NCBI GenBank assembly: GCA_027484825.1
Contig: JAIXSE010000036.1
Span: 1-64,000 of the forward strand
DNA length: 64,000 nt
Source: Rubrivivax sp.
GTDB taxonomy: Bacteria; Pseudomonadota; Gammaproteobacteria; Burkholderiales; Burkholderiaceae_C
Direction of reading: 5' to 3'
Each line of letters begins with the position of its first letter. Position 1 is the stretch's first letter. A program made the position numbers and the translations under genes. Of this stretch, positions 8,112 through 16,917 are shown piece by piece. Below the pieces are notes generated by a model, which had not been told where the DNA came from, did no database searches, and saw nothing but the letters and a program-made list of their open reading frames with translations.

Positions 8112-8900
8112 GCGCGTCAGAGCCAGAAGCGCTGACGCGAACCGACATCTGGAGCCCGCTCTCCTAGACCTCAATCTCATAGAGACGTTCCTGTGCTTCC
8201 TGCACGGCAAAGGCCTTCGGATCGAACGGACGTCCGATCCAGGCTTTCATCTGATCGTGCTCCGGATGCGAGGGGTCTGCAATGGCCAGTAGGAACTCTT
8301 CGTAGCCAAACCTGCCGCCTACATCCTCCGGTGGACAAGCACCCGCCCCGGCCAGACAGATGGGGAACTTCAGCTTGAATTCGGCCGGCATTGCCGCAAC
8401 ACGCTCGACGGTGATCCTGTGATTCCAGGCGTCCCCCAAGTCGTAGGTCCAGGTAAACCGGCTGGTGCCGCCAAGCGCTTTATTCAGCGTCACCCTGGAT
8501 TCGTCGCTCAACGCCTCATCGGGCCAGTCCGGATCTGGCACTCCATAGCTGCCGTCAACGAACTCAAACTCATGCATATGCCCCCCGTCCCAGCCCATGG
8601 CCCGGAGCAAGACGACATGCAGTTTGCGCAACCGAATGCTGGCCGGCACCAAGATGCGGCGCCAGACCTTGGGCTGTACGCCGTGCAAATCAACCTTGAG
8701 CTGCAACACCTTCACGTTGCGATTGGATGCCCCCGCGACCTTGAGCGAGGGCCTGTTCGATGAGGTGACCATGGCCGGTATTGTGCCCACGGTCCTCGAC
8801 CTCATCCTGCCGGGCCTTGCTCGGGCCACCCTGTCTGTTTCGGGAGCATCCGCTAACGCGGCAGTCGATTGATCGGTTTGATGGAATGGTCGGTAATGCG
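8112..8900. repeat. ~780-bp direct repeat, copy 1
   Basis: Near-identical sequence occurs at 11622-12393 in the same orientation, from GTCAGAGCCAGAAGCGCTGA through the pRiA4b-like gene to GATTGATCGGTTTGATGGAA. Differences are scattered substitutions and a few small indels. The proximal end contains a GCGTCAG...CTGACGC hairpin downstream of the gene's stop. Confidence 0.9.
8164..8772 (-). CDS. Plasmid pRiA4b ORF-3 family protein (copy 1)
   Basis: About 202 residues with the family's typical core: LKVDLHGVQPKVWRRI, a central HEFEFVDGSYG segment, the TWTYDLGDAWNHRI signature, and the acidic GACPPEDVGGRFGYEE motif near the C-terminus. The biochemical function of this widespread family is not established; members are often found in mobile regions. 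I chose the ATG at 8772 because only there does the similarity start. An almost identical gene lies at 11671-12279. The two differ by conservative changes (for example DAWNHRITVERVAAM versus DDWTHKISVERVDSM), so both seem to be under purifying selection. Confidence 0.8.
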   Translation of the reverse strand: MVTSSNRPSLKVAGASNRNVKVLQLKVDLHGVQPKVWRRILVPASIRLRKLHVVLLRAMGWDGGHMHEFEFVDGSYGVPDPDWPDEALSDESRVTLNKALGGTSRFTWTYDLGDAWNHRITVERVAAMPAEFKLKFPICLAGAGACPPEDVGGRFGYEEFLLAIADPSHPEHDQMKAWIGRPFDPKAFAVQEAQERLYEIEV

Positions 8901-8934
8901 GGAAGAGAGGCTCGGCAGCGTCTATGTTGGACTT

Positions 8935-9837
8935 TCAGACCCAGCGCAGGGCGTCAGGGCGCCAAGTGGCCGTTGCCTGACTACCAGCGACGGCAACCTG
9001 TGTCGGTGGCCACAGTAGGTCGTCAAGTAGCCCCACGGTGTCACCCAGGCTCGCGGCTTCGATGCGGTTCTTGTGTAGGAAGGCTTGCCACTGGCGCAAC
9101 TTCGCGGTGTCTTCGCCGAACAGTTTGGTCAGTGCCAAGGGCCGCTCGGTGGGCAGGGCGGTCTGGCGTCGGGCAAAGGTGGCGGCTATAGCTGCTGCCA
9201 GCGTGGCGCCGTCCAGTTCCGTGCGCCGTGCTATGACTGCCAAGTCAAAGAAGTCCTTCATACGGCTGTTAGCCTGCCCCAACATGACCATGGCTTGGTA
9301 CTTCTCAGCGATCACGGTGTAGACCGGATACACCCGCAGCGTGGGGGCTGGGAAGTCGCCCAGCAAGGTGGGGTAGGCCACCGTCTGCGGCCCTGGCGTC
9401 ACGGCGTCCCCGAAACCCACGTCGATCTGCAGGGCGCAGCGTGCGGAGCCGATGCGTGCCACTAGCGTGATGCGCGTTCCGCCGTAGGGGTTGTCCTCGC
9501 GAATCGCATCGGCCTTCACGGAGTCGGAGTCAAACACGATGCCGTCGCCCAGGTCCATGGCGGCGATGTCGCGGAAGGTGGCGACCAGGTTTGCCTCATC
9601 GTCGGGGCCGAAGCCCAGTAAGTCTGCGTCTCTGGTCGGACGGTGCGGGGTGTCGTACCAAAGTGCAAAGAGCAAGGCGCCCTTGAGCAGGAAGCGGTTG
9701 GCATGCGGTGAGAGGCTGACGCGGGCCAGCAGGCGCTCCATGCCGAAGCGGTTCAGAAGTAGGTTGTAGTCGTCGCCACGCTGTTTGGCGAGTGTCAGCA
9801 GTCGGGCCAGGATCGACGCGGAGAGGTTGCTGATCAT
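8935..9837 (-). CDS. abiEii: AbiEii-type nucleotidyltransferase toxin
   Basis: This is the toxin of a type IV AbiE toxin-antitoxin system, which acts as a nucleotidyltransferase and gives abortive phage resistance. The signature is FLLKGALLFALWY followed by RPTRDADLLGFG, corresponding to the KG[AG] and DxD motifs of the minimal nucleotidyltransferase fold. About 300 residues is normal. The start codon at 9837 overlaps the stop of the upstream antitoxin gene by four bases (ATGA), as in other abiE operons. A longer upstream frame is not supported by similarity. Confidence 0.85.
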   Translation of the reverse strand: MISNLSASILARLLTLAKQRGDDYNLLLNRFGMERLLARVSLSPHANRFLLKGALLFALWYDTPHRPTRDADLLGFGPDDEANLVATFRDIAAMDLGDGIVFDSDSVKADAIREDNPYGGTRITLVARIGSARCALQIDVGFGDAVTPGPQTVAYPTLLGDFPAPTLRVYPVYTVIAEKYQAMVMLGQANSRMKDFFDLAVIARRTELDGATLAAAIAATFARRQTALPTERPLALTKLFGEDTAKLRQWQAFLHKNRIEAASLGDTVGLLDDLLWPPTQVAVAGSQATATWRPDALRWV

Positions 9838-10433
9838 TGCGTCACCGCCTCCAGGTAGGGCTGCATGACACGTTCGACCCGGTTGATCTTGGCGAAGTGG
9901 CTCAGCTCGGTCATGGTGACCTTGCGGCTGCGCCAAGCATCTTTGAGCGTCTCCAGCGCCACGTCCAGGCCGATCTTGTTGCGGAACTTGAAGCAGTCGG
10001 CCACCGTCTTGGCGGCGCTGTACACGCGGATGGGGGCACCGTGTTCGGTCACGGTCTGGATACCGTCGCTGTAGGCGGTGCCGCGCAGGCGTGTGATGCG
10101 CAGCGTGGGGTAGCTCAGCGCCGGGGTCTGACTGCCTTCAGGCAGTGCAATCCACACCTCGTGTGGCTGCTGCGTGCCGATTTCATGGAATTGCAGCGCA
10201 CTCAGGAGGCACAGCACGGCCTTGGGCACGCGCTGGCAGACTTCCATCAGCGTCTGGTGCTCGGTGACTTCAGCATCGGGCAGCCCATACAGGCCACGGC
10301 CCAGCCGTTGCAGCTTGCCGGACTGGTGCAGCCGGATGAGCAGCTGCGGTGACCAGCCATGCTCGCGCACATCCGCTGCCCGTAGCACGCGCCGGTGCCG
10401 GGCCAGTTCGAGGATGTGGTCAGACTGGTTCAT
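9834..10433 (-). CDS. abiEi: AbiEi-type antitoxin / winged-helix repressor
   Basis: This is the antitoxin of the AbiE pair, about 199 residues. The N-terminal 70 residues form a winged helix (ELARHRRVLRAADVREHGWSP... LQRLGRGLYGLP) that in this family binds operator DNA and autorepresses the operon. The C-terminal part (HEVWIALPEG..., YSAAKTVADCFKFRNKIG) is the domain required for antitoxicity. The ATG at 10433 was chosen because residues before it are not conserved in kind. Upstream lies an AT-rich stretch (about 10440-10480) that probably holds the promoter. Confidence 0.85.
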   Translation of the reverse strand: MNQSDHILELARHRRVLRAADVREHGWSPQLLIRLHQSGKLQRLGRGLYGLPDAEVTEHQTLMEVCQRVPKAVLCLLSALQFHEIGTQQPHEVWIALPEGSQTPALSYPTLRITRLRGTAYSDGIQTVTEHGAPIRVYSAAKTVADCFKFRNKIGLDVALETLKDAWRSRKVTMTELSHFAKINRVERVMQPYLEAVTQ

Positions 10434-10505
10434 GAGGGGGTAGTTTAATATTCGCACTACTTTTATCCAAGTGATGCGAAATTCAATCAGTCCCGCGCCC
10501 TGTTT

Positions 10506-10700
10506 CTACTGATCGCCGATCTTGCGGATGGCCGCCGTGGCTTCTTCCATGGCGTTGCGAACCGGGGCGATGATCAATCGAGCGTGGACCTTGGTGGCTT
10601 CCGGGGTGTTGTGGTTCAGAACTCCGCCGATGATGGGCAGGCTGGTGCCGCTGCTCGCCGGCCAAGAGCCCAGCGTGCGGCGCAGGTATGAATGGGCAGG
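10506..10700 (-). pseudogene. C-terminal remnant of a tyrosine recombinase/integrase
   Basis: About 60 codons in one frame read HSYLRRTLGSWPASSGTSL and end in NAMEEATAAIRKIGDQ. This matches the tail of phage-type integrases: the LRRTLGSW part follows the conserved HxLRR box, and the VHARLI part aligns with the YARL box that carries the catalytic tyrosine. Here that tyrosine is a histidine and everything upstream of the box is missing. It is a dead relic. Confidence 0.6.
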
Positions 10701-10763
10701 TCACGCATTTCGTAGTGCTGCAAGTGCAGCCCGTGCTGCTCCGCCAACGGCGTGTAGCGTTCG

Positions 10764-11540
10764 ATGGTATGGACCGGGAAGTCAACGGTCTCTGTGGTCA
10801 GCAGCACGGTGGTGCTCTTCGACGCGCTGCGCTTGAAGATCCGCGAGGATGCGGTGGTGCGCAACAAGGCCATCGACCTGGCGCTGGGCATACTGCCCGA
10901 CGGCACGCGCGACATCCTGGGCCTGTGGATCGAGAACACCGAAGGCGCCAAGTTCTGGGTGAAGGTCTTCAACGATCTCAAGACTCGCGGCGTGGCCGAT
11001 ATTCTCATCGCCGTCACCGACGGGCTCAAGGGCATCCCCGAGGCCCTGGCGGCTGTGTTTCCGGCCACAACGCTGCAGACCTGCATCGTGCACCTGATCC
11101 GCAACAGCCTGGACTTTGCGAGCTGGAAGGACCGCAGGGCTCTGGCAGCGGCCCTCAAGCCGGTCTACACGGCGCCCAGCGCTGAGGCGGCCCAGGCCGA
11201 ACTTGATGCCTTCGAGGCGAGCGCCTGGGGCCAGAAGTTCCCCACGGTGACGGCCACCTGGCGCCGGGCCTGGGATCGGGTCATCCTGTTCTTCGCCTTC
11301 GGCCCGGCTGTGAGACGGGTGATCTACACGACCAACGCCATCAAGAGCATCCACAGTCGGCTGCGCAAGATCATCAAGACACGCGGTCACTTCCCCAACG
11401 ACGACGCGGCCACCAAGCTCATCTGGCTGGCTCTGCGCAACATCACGTCCGACTGGGGAAGAGCGGCCAAGGAATGGAAGGAAGCGATGAACCAGTTCGC
11501 CATTGCCTACGGCGAGCGGTTCACACGACCTGCCGCGTAA
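10764..11540 (+). pseudogene. IS256/Mutator-family transposase, 5'-truncated and catalytically altered
   Basis: Similarity to IS256-type transposases begins about 10797 with VVLFDALRLKIRED and runs to the natural C-terminus (about 248 residues of the usual ~400). The second acidic residue is present in AVTDGLKGIPEAL, but the catalytic glutamate of the NAIES box is a lysine here (TTNAIKSIHSRLRKIIKTRG). After the stop, GACACAGAAATTCAGACAG (about 11589-11607) looks like the right inverted repeat. With no N-terminus and no catalytic Glu, it cannot be active. Confidence 0.75.
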
Positions 11541-11621
11541 TAGGCGGCGTGGGCTCGTCTGAATCAGCGAGCCCTAGATGGAGCCTCGGACACAGAAATT
11601 CAGACAGCCCCCACGGACGCG

Positions 11622-12393
11622 TGTCAGAGCCAGAAGCGCTGACGCGAGCCGACATCTGGAGCCCGCTCTCCTAGACCTCAATCTCATAGAGACGCTCCTG
11701 CGCTTCCTGCACGGCAAAGGCCTTCGGATCGAACGGACGTCCGATCCAGGCTTTCATCTGATCGTGCTCCGGATGCGAAGGGTCTGCGATGGCCAGTAGG
11801 AACTCTTCATAGCCAAACCTGCCGCCCACGTCCTCCGGTGGACAAGCCCCCGCCCCGGCCAGACACATGGGGAAAGTCAGCTTCAGCTCAGCCGGCATGG
11901 AATCGACACGCTCGACGCTGATCTTGTGAGTCCAGTCGTCCCCCAAGTCGTAGGTCCAGGTAAACCTGCTGGTGCCTCCGAGCGCTTTATTCAGCGTCAC
12001 CTTGGATTCGTCGCTCAACGCCTCATTGGGCCAGTCTGGATCCGGCACTCCGTAGCTGCCGTCAACGAACTCAAACTCATGCATATGCCCCCCGTCCCAG
12101 CCCATGGCCCGGAGCAAGACGACATGCAGTTTGGGCAACCGAATGCTGGCCGGCACCAGGATGCGGCGCCAGACCTTGGGCTGTACGCCGTGCAAATCAA
12201 CCTTGAGCTGCAACACCTTCACGTTGCGGTTGGAAGCCCCGACGAGCTTGAGCGAGGGCCTGTTCGATGAGGTGACCATGGCCGGTATTGTGCCCATGGT
12301 CCTCGACCTCATCTCGGGCCATCCTGTCTGTTTCGGGAGCATCCGCTATCGCGGCAGTCGATTGATCGGTTTGATGGAATGGTCGGCAATTCG
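11622..12393. repeat. ~780-bp direct repeat, copy 2
   Basis: Second copy of the segment at 8112-8900. The two copies bracket abiEi/abiEii, the integrase tail and the IS256 remnant. The match ends inside the 5' leader of the next plus-strand gene. Confidence 0.9.
11671..12279 (-). CDS. Plasmid pRiA4b ORF-3 family protein (copy 2)
   Basis: A near-identical partner of the gene at 8164-8772, with the same motifs (QPKVWRRILVPASIRL, TWTYDLGDDWTHKI, GACPPEDVGGRFGYEE) and the same C-terminus. This copy has the DD in TYDLGDDW, which is the more usual form for the family, so copy 2 may be nearer the ancestral sequence. The ATG at 12279 matches the start chosen for copy 1. Function unknown. Confidence 0.8.
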   Translation of the reverse strand: MVTSSNRPSLKLVGASNRNVKVLQLKVDLHGVQPKVWRRILVPASIRLPKLHVVLLRAMGWDGGHMHEFEFVDGSYGVPDPDWPNEALSDESKVTLNKALGGTSRFTWTYDLGDDWTHKISVERVDSMPAELKLTFPMCLAGAGACPPEDVGGRFGYEEFLLAIADPSHPEHDQMKAWIGRPFDPKAFAVQEAQERLYEIEV

Positions 12394-12609
12394 CGACAGA
12401 AAGACTGGGGTGGATCGTCCCATGGGCCATTCGGCAACGAGAATCGTCGAAACGGGCTTTGCCCCTTTGGCTCATCAATCAATAAATGCGAGAGGATTAT
12501 CTTGGCCTCTACAAGTCGGCTCACTGGCCGCCTCGGAAAACGGCGAGAACCAAAACCCAATGGAGAGTCGTCCAGCTTGAAGACGACAGTGGACTTGCTG
12601 ATCTCAACG

Positions 12610-14133
12610 ATGACGGCGCTCTTCCGTTTCGCCCTCTTCATCGGCTTCCTGGCGTTGGCCGCCTACCTTGGAGCAGCGCAGCACGTCGTAACTGGCACCA
12701 ATCTGACTGACGCTTTTCTTCTTGCCGCGCTCGCCTTGGCCTTGGGCTTCCTGGCTCTGGTGCTTGTGTTGGCAGGAGCTTTGCTGATCGGAGCGCAGGT
12801 TGGGTTCATTGTGTCGTTCGTCGCTCGAGGGCTCACGACAGATCATTTGCACGTCCGACAGAGGAGATGGATCCCCGCCTTCGCACTTTCTGTCGCTGTC
12901 TACACGATTGGCATCCCATCGATGTACTTGGAGGTGCTCCAGCTGAATGATTGGAAGATCTGGCCGTTACTCGCGGGAAACCTTCTGGCTGCAGGCGGTT
13001 TGGGGTGGTGGTGGGAGCGTGTTCAAGCGCTCTGTGAGCGCCCAAGCGCAACTGGTAGCTCCGAGAAGTCCACGTCCGACGCGCTCGGTGATGGCTTTGG
13101 TACCGCGGGCGTTCTTTTTATGTCTTCCTTGGCGTGGGCCTTTTTGTCGGCAGCGTTAGATGGGAAGGTTGTCGTTCTTGTAGTGCTCGGTGGTTTTTCT
13201 GCCGCTGGCTTTTGCATCGCGTTCGCGCGTGGAAGTCGCGTCACACCTGGCTGGACGCGTGTAGGCAAAACCGTCATGGGATTCACCCTGGCCGTCTCTG
13301 TATTCGTCTCACTCTTCTTTCACGCATTTGGCGGCAACACTGGAGTAGCGAAAGCCTTCCAAATCGTCGGGCTGAATGTCCCAAACGCAACCATTGACGT
13401 GTCAGCCGCCAACCTACAGCGGCTGGAGCGGGCTGCAGTGAGGCACGGGCTCCCGATTGAGACCTGCCGACACGCGGACGGTAGTGCCACTCTGACCAAC
13501 GTCCGTATTCTGTGGCACACACTGGGAAATTCGGGATTGGTCGAGTTGTGGTCTGAGCCGACCAATCCGGCGGTGCCTTCAGGTCAGCATCCACAACGGT
13601 TCCAGACGTCACCTTATGAGCAGTTCTTCGGTCTGCTCGGGTGGCGTGGTGTGCGCGTGCCGCTTGAAAACAGCGGCCTCGTCGTCACAACGGGAAGCAA
13701 TATCCGCTGCATGGAGCTGGACGGACTTCACTTCGCGAGCAATTCGTCATTCATGAGCCAGGAGGCAACGCAAGACCTCGTGAAACAACTGGAGGCTCTG
13801 AAGGCATCAATTGACGAACATAAGAGGCGTGATGGAGCGTCCGTCGAAAAACCTGTTCGGCTTCAAATCACGGGGCACGCAGATCCGAGGAAGCGTCAGC
13901 ATGGAACCAACGAGGATTTAGCCAAGATTCGGGCCGAAGCCGTGCGGCAAGTGGTCCAAACCTGGGTCAGCAAAGAGGCTCCTCAGTGGGAGTCTCTCAC
14001 CATTACAGTTAGCTCTGAGGGTGCCAGATCGCAAGTTCGGAAATGTGATGGCCTGGACTCGGCTGAAAGTGAAGCGTGCAACGCATTCAATCGCCGGGTC
14101 GTGCTGCAATTGACGACAGCGCCAAATACATGA
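12610..14133 (+). CDS. Polytopic membrane protein with C-terminal OmpA-like domain
   Basis: About 507 residues. The first ~240 contain about eight hydrophobic segments (FALFIGFLALAAYLGAA, LLAALALALGFLALVLVLAG, WIPAFALSVAVYTIGIPSMY and others). A region of about 130 residues without clear similarity follows, and the last ~130 hold an OmpA/MotB-like peptidoglycan-binding core: LQITGHADPRKR, NEDLAKIRAEAVRQVV, and the final NRRVVLQL. A multi-span inner-membrane base fused to an OmpA domain suggests anchoring to the cell wall. The combination is unlike standard OmpA, Pal or MotB, which have one or no helix. The frame is open upstream; the ATG at 12610 precedes the first membrane helix, and a TTG at 12577 is an alternative. 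Confidence 0.6.
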   Translation: MTALFRFALFIGFLALAAYLGAAQHVVTGTNLTDAFLLAALALALGFLALVLVLAGALLIGAQVGFIVSFVARGLTTDHLHVRQRRWIPAFALSVAVYTIGIPSMYLEVLQLNDWKIWPLLAGNLLAAGGLGWWWERVQALCERPSATGSSEKSTSDALGDGFGTAGVLFMSSLAWAFLSAALDGKVVVLVVLGGFSAAGFCIAFARGSRVTPGWTRVGKTVMGFTLAVSVFVSLFFHAFGGNTGVAKAFQIVGLNVPNATIDVSAANLQRLERAAVRHGLPIETCRHADGSATLTNVRILWHTLGNSGLVELWSEPTNPAVPSGQHPQRFQTSPYEQFFGLLGWRGVRVPLENSGLVVTTGSNIRCMELDGLHFASNSSFMSQEATQDLVKQLEALKASIDEHKRRDGASVEKPVRLQITGHADPRKRQHGTNEDLAKIRAEAVRQVVQTWVSKEAPQWESLTITVSSEGARSQVRKCDGLDSAESEACNAFNRRVVLQLTTAPNT

Positions 14134-14302
14134 CCGACCTATTGCCAGCGACCGAGCGCCTGCACCACGCAGCACTCGTCCGCGTCCAGGCGCTTAATCT
14201 GCTATGTGGGATGTGACTCGCTGCCCATTCGGGGGAGCGGCGGAAGACGAGTTGCACACGACTGACTCATGGTCCCCGCCCCGGAGCTCATTTCCCGGCC
14301 TC

Positions 14303-15154
14303 TCACCCAGCCACATAGTCCGTTGACCGACTCGCTTCCTCCCACTTCTCCATCTGCCGCAATCGATCCCAAAGGTTTTGACGCACCAAATCGAAGGCAT
14401 CGCTCCCAAGCAGCAGACGGGTGGGAGGCCGCTCCAGCATCGTGGCCAATCGCAGCATGGCGGCAGCCGCCTTTGCCGGGTCACCGCGCTGCTGCCCACT
14501 GGCCGCTTCCCGCCGAGCCCGAACCGGGTCAAACAGCGCGTCGTAATCGCCGATGCTGCGGGGCGTCCTCACCATGGAGCGACCTGCCCAGTCTGTCCGG
14601 AATGACCCCGGCGCTACGGCGGTGACGTCGATGCCCAGATCCGCCACTTCTTTGCCGAGGGCCTCCGAGATGCCTTCCAACGCGAACTTGCTGCCGCAGT
14701 AGTAGCTGATGCCAGGCATCGTGATCGTGCCGCCCATGGACGTGATGTTGAGGATGCGACCCTGGCGGCGCGCCCGGAAGAAAGGAAGAAACGCCTTGAT
14801 CACTGCGACCGCGCCAAACACGTTGGTCTCGAACTGGCGGCGCAGTTCCTCGATCGGGCTTTCTTCCAGGATGCCTTCGTGCCCATACCCGGCATTGTTC
14901 ACCAACACATCGACCGCGCCGATTGCCTTTTCCACGTTTTCAGCCACCTGCTGGACGGTGGCGTGATCGGTCACATCCATCACCCGCGCGAAGGCTCGGC
15001 CCATCCCCTGGGATTCGAACGCCTGTGCGGCTTCCGCATGGCGTACGGTTCCGACCACCCGATGCCCGGCATCGAGCGCAGACCTTGCCAATTCACGGCC
15101 AAATCCACTGCTGACGCCAGTGATGAAGAAGGTCTTTTGAAGTGAGTTGTTCAT
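14303..15154 (-). CDS. Short-chain dehydrogenase/reductase
   Basis: A classical SDR of about 283 residues. It shows the cofactor motif TGVSSGFG (residues 12-19), the NNAG structural motif, and the catalytic YxxxK in ISYYCGSKFALEG. The residues after the first Rossmann strand (TVRHAE) suggest NADP(H). Substrate is not predictable. It is transcribed divergently from an AraC-type gene 95 bases away, a frequent arrangement in which the regulator controls the dehydrogenase. The ATG at 15154 (MNNSLQKTFFITG) fits the family start better than the ATG at 15169. Confidence 0.88.
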   Translation of the reverse strand: MNNSLQKTFFITGVSSGFGRELARSALDAGHRVVGTVRHAEAAQAFESQGMGRAFARVMDVTDHATVQQVAENVEKAIGAVDVLVNNAGYGHEGILEESPIEELRRQFETNVFGAVAVIKAFLPFFRARRQGRILNITSMGGTITMPGISYYCGSKFALEGISEALGKEVADLGIDVTAVAPGSFRTDWAGRSMVRTPRSIGDYDALFDPVRARREAASGQQRGDPAKAAAAMLRLATMLERPPTRLLLGSDAFDLVRQNLWDRLRQMEKWEEASRSTDYVAG

Positions 15155-15249
15155 GAGGTCCTCAGCCAAATTGAGCCACGAATACTAGGGAGGCTCCGCA
15201 TCGCGGAGAATGGCTCACGCTCTACCGATATTGCCTATTCCTCTACGCC

Positions 15250-16182
15250 ATGCAGATCAACGCTCAGCGGAAAATGTCCAGGCTGCTGTCCCAACTGGCG
15301 ACGAACGACGGCTACACCCTGAGCCCGCTGCCGGGCGTGCGCTGGATGCGCAGCAATCGTTCCCATGGCACGACGCCGGTGCTCTACGAACCGGGCTTTG
15401 TCATCGTCTGCCAGGGCTGCAAACGAGGCTGGCTGGGTGACCAGCAATTCGTCTATGACGAGAACCAGGTTCTGGCGGTGGCCGTACCGGTGCCGTTCAC
15501 CATGCAGACCGACGCCAGCGCAGAGCGCCCGCTGCTGGCCATCTATGTGCAACTGGACTTTGCGCTGGCGGGCGAACTCGCCGCAAAGATTGCGTCCGGC
15601 CGCCCGCATGCCGACGCGTCGCCACCGGTCGGCCTTGTCTCAAGCCCGCTTGACGAGCCACTCGCCGACGCGGTGGTTCGATTTCTGCAGAGCATGCAGG
15701 ACCCGCTTGAAGCGCAAGTGCTGGGTCCGATGATGCTTCGTGAGATCTACTTTCGTGTTCTGACGGGGGAGCAGGGCGCCACCTTGCGCTCGGCGCTGGC
15801 CGCTCATGGCCGCTTCGGACAGGTGGGCCAGGCCATCCGGCGGATCCACCGCGACTATGCAGGGGGCTTGACCGTGGCGCTCCTGGCCAAGGAATCGGCC
15901 ATGGGAATGGCCGCCTTCCACAAGCATTTCAGGGCCATCACCCAGACCTCGCCGATGCAATATCTCAAGCACATACGGCTTCACCAGGCTCGTCTTTTGA
16001 TGCTGCAAAAGGGCCTGACGGCTGCCTCCGCCGCCATCGAGGTGGGATATGAAAGCCCGTCCCAATTCAGCCGAGAATTCAAACGGCTGTTCGGACTTCC
16101 CCCGCTGGCGGAAGTCGAGCGCATGAAAGCCAGCTTCAGCTATCCGGAGCGGGAGCGGGGGGCCTACGTGTCCTCGCATTGA
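15250..16182 (+). CDS. AraC-family transcriptional regulator
   Basis: A 310-residue regulator. The N-terminal ~190 residues form the AraC-type cupin-like ligand domain (PVLYEPGFVIVCQGCKRGWLG..., VPVPFTMQTDA...). The C-terminal ~100 residues have two helix-turn-helix motifs: VALLAKESAMGMAAFHKHFR and SAAIEVGYESPSQFSREFKR, the latter followed by FGLPPLAEV. This N-terminal type is common in regulators that face an aldehyde- or ketone-metabolising oxidoreductase. It probably controls the divergent SDR gene. Confidence 0.88.
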   Translation: MQINAQRKMSRLLSQLATNDGYTLSPLPGVRWMRSNRSHGTTPVLYEPGFVIVCQGCKRGWLGDQQFVYDENQVLAVAVPVPFTMQTDASAERPLLAIYVQLDFALAGELAAKIASGRPHADASPPVGLVSSPLDEPLADAVVRFLQSMQDPLEAQVLGPMMLREIYFRVLTGEQGATLRSALAAHGRFGQVGQAIRRIHRDYAGGLTVALLAKESAMGMAAFHKHFRAITQTSPMQYLKHIRLHQARLLMLQKGLTAASAAIEVGYESPSQFSREFKRLFGLPPLAEVERMKASFSYPERERGAYVSSH

Positions 16183-16193
16183 CGCTGCGGGAG

Positions 16194-16423
16194 TCAGAGC
16201 TGATCGGCGTTCAGATCGTCCTTGCGGCAGAGCCAGCGAGACAGCCACGGCCCCCGCCGCATCTGCGCCAACTCTTCCATCCGGTTGGTCGTGAACCTCA
16301 GCCCCGTGCGCCGTTCAATCCGCCTCAATGCCCGGATACGAGCCAAGGCCGGTCCGACGCCAGTTGCAAGGATGTAGGCGACAGCAGCAAACAGCAACGG
16401 CATTGCGGGCCACAGGGCGGGGT
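16194..16423 (-). pseudogene. C-terminal fragment of the 7.2-kb-type membrane protein
   Basis: The frame after a TGA near 16424 reads DPALWPAMPLLFAAVAYIL, then GVGPALARIRALRRIERRTG and WLSRWL. It aligns with the last ~75 residues of the membrane protein at 7219-8034 (VVWFAMPALAATV..., GFGPALARALALLEVERRVG, WLSRWLA). There is no start codon before the stop at 16424 and most of the gene is gone, so this is a relic of a paralogue in the opposite orientation. Confidence 0.6.
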
Positions 16424-16590
16424 CTCATGGAGGATCAGAGGGGATATGACATTGGCCCGGCGTATCGAGCTCAGACGCAATCCTGCGCCTGGCTCGCAGG
16501 ATCTCCGCAGACTGGCATAGTCTTAAGCAGGTCCCCCGCGCTGGGCGCGGCAAGCACCCCGGGGGCGTTCATCAACTGGATCCCCACACC

Positions 16591-16917
16591 ATGCCCGTCT
16601 CCCACCCCAAGGGCCACAAATCTTTCCCAGAATTGTCCGCCTTCATCGGCTGCTGGTTCCACCAGGACTTCGACATCCACGGCGACACCCTCGAGGCGGT
16701 CGTCAGAGCCTGCGTGGCAGAAAGCCGCCCTTCCGTTCTTCAACCGGTCATCGACGACATTGACCGCTTCCTGGCCACTGGAGAAGCGGGCATGGACGAG
16801 CGGTTCCTAGAGTACTTTCGCCCGGACATCATTCCCACGGCTTTTCGCCCGACCACCCGCGACTTCCTACTGGCGGTCCGTCAGGAACTTCGCAATGGAC
16901 TGAAGCGCGAGCGCTGA
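16591..16917 (+). CDS. CdiI-like contact-dependent inhibition immunity protein
   Basis: A 108-residue protein with the pattern FPELSAFIGCWFHQDFDIHG near its start, a helical middle (PVIDDIDRFLATGE) and DFLLAVRQELR near its end. This is the pattern of the small CdiI-type immunity family found beside CDI and other polymorphic toxins. No toxin gene is adjacent, so it looks like an orphan immunity gene. It sits just after the membrane-protein relic, consistent with the remains of an effector-immunity locus. Confidence 0.6.
   Translation: MPVSHPKGHKSFPELSAFIGCWFHQDFDIHGDTLEAVVRACVAESRPSVLQPVIDDIDRFLATGEAGMDERFLEYFRPDIIPTAFRPTTRDFLLAVRQELRNGLKRER

Noticed and set aside
10616-10800. Minus-strand sequence TVDFPVHTIERYTPLAEQHG as a gene
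   Set aside because: It looks somewhat protein-like but I cannot assign it, it lacks a start, and it overlaps the integrase tail and the IS256 remnant; kept only as a possible relic.
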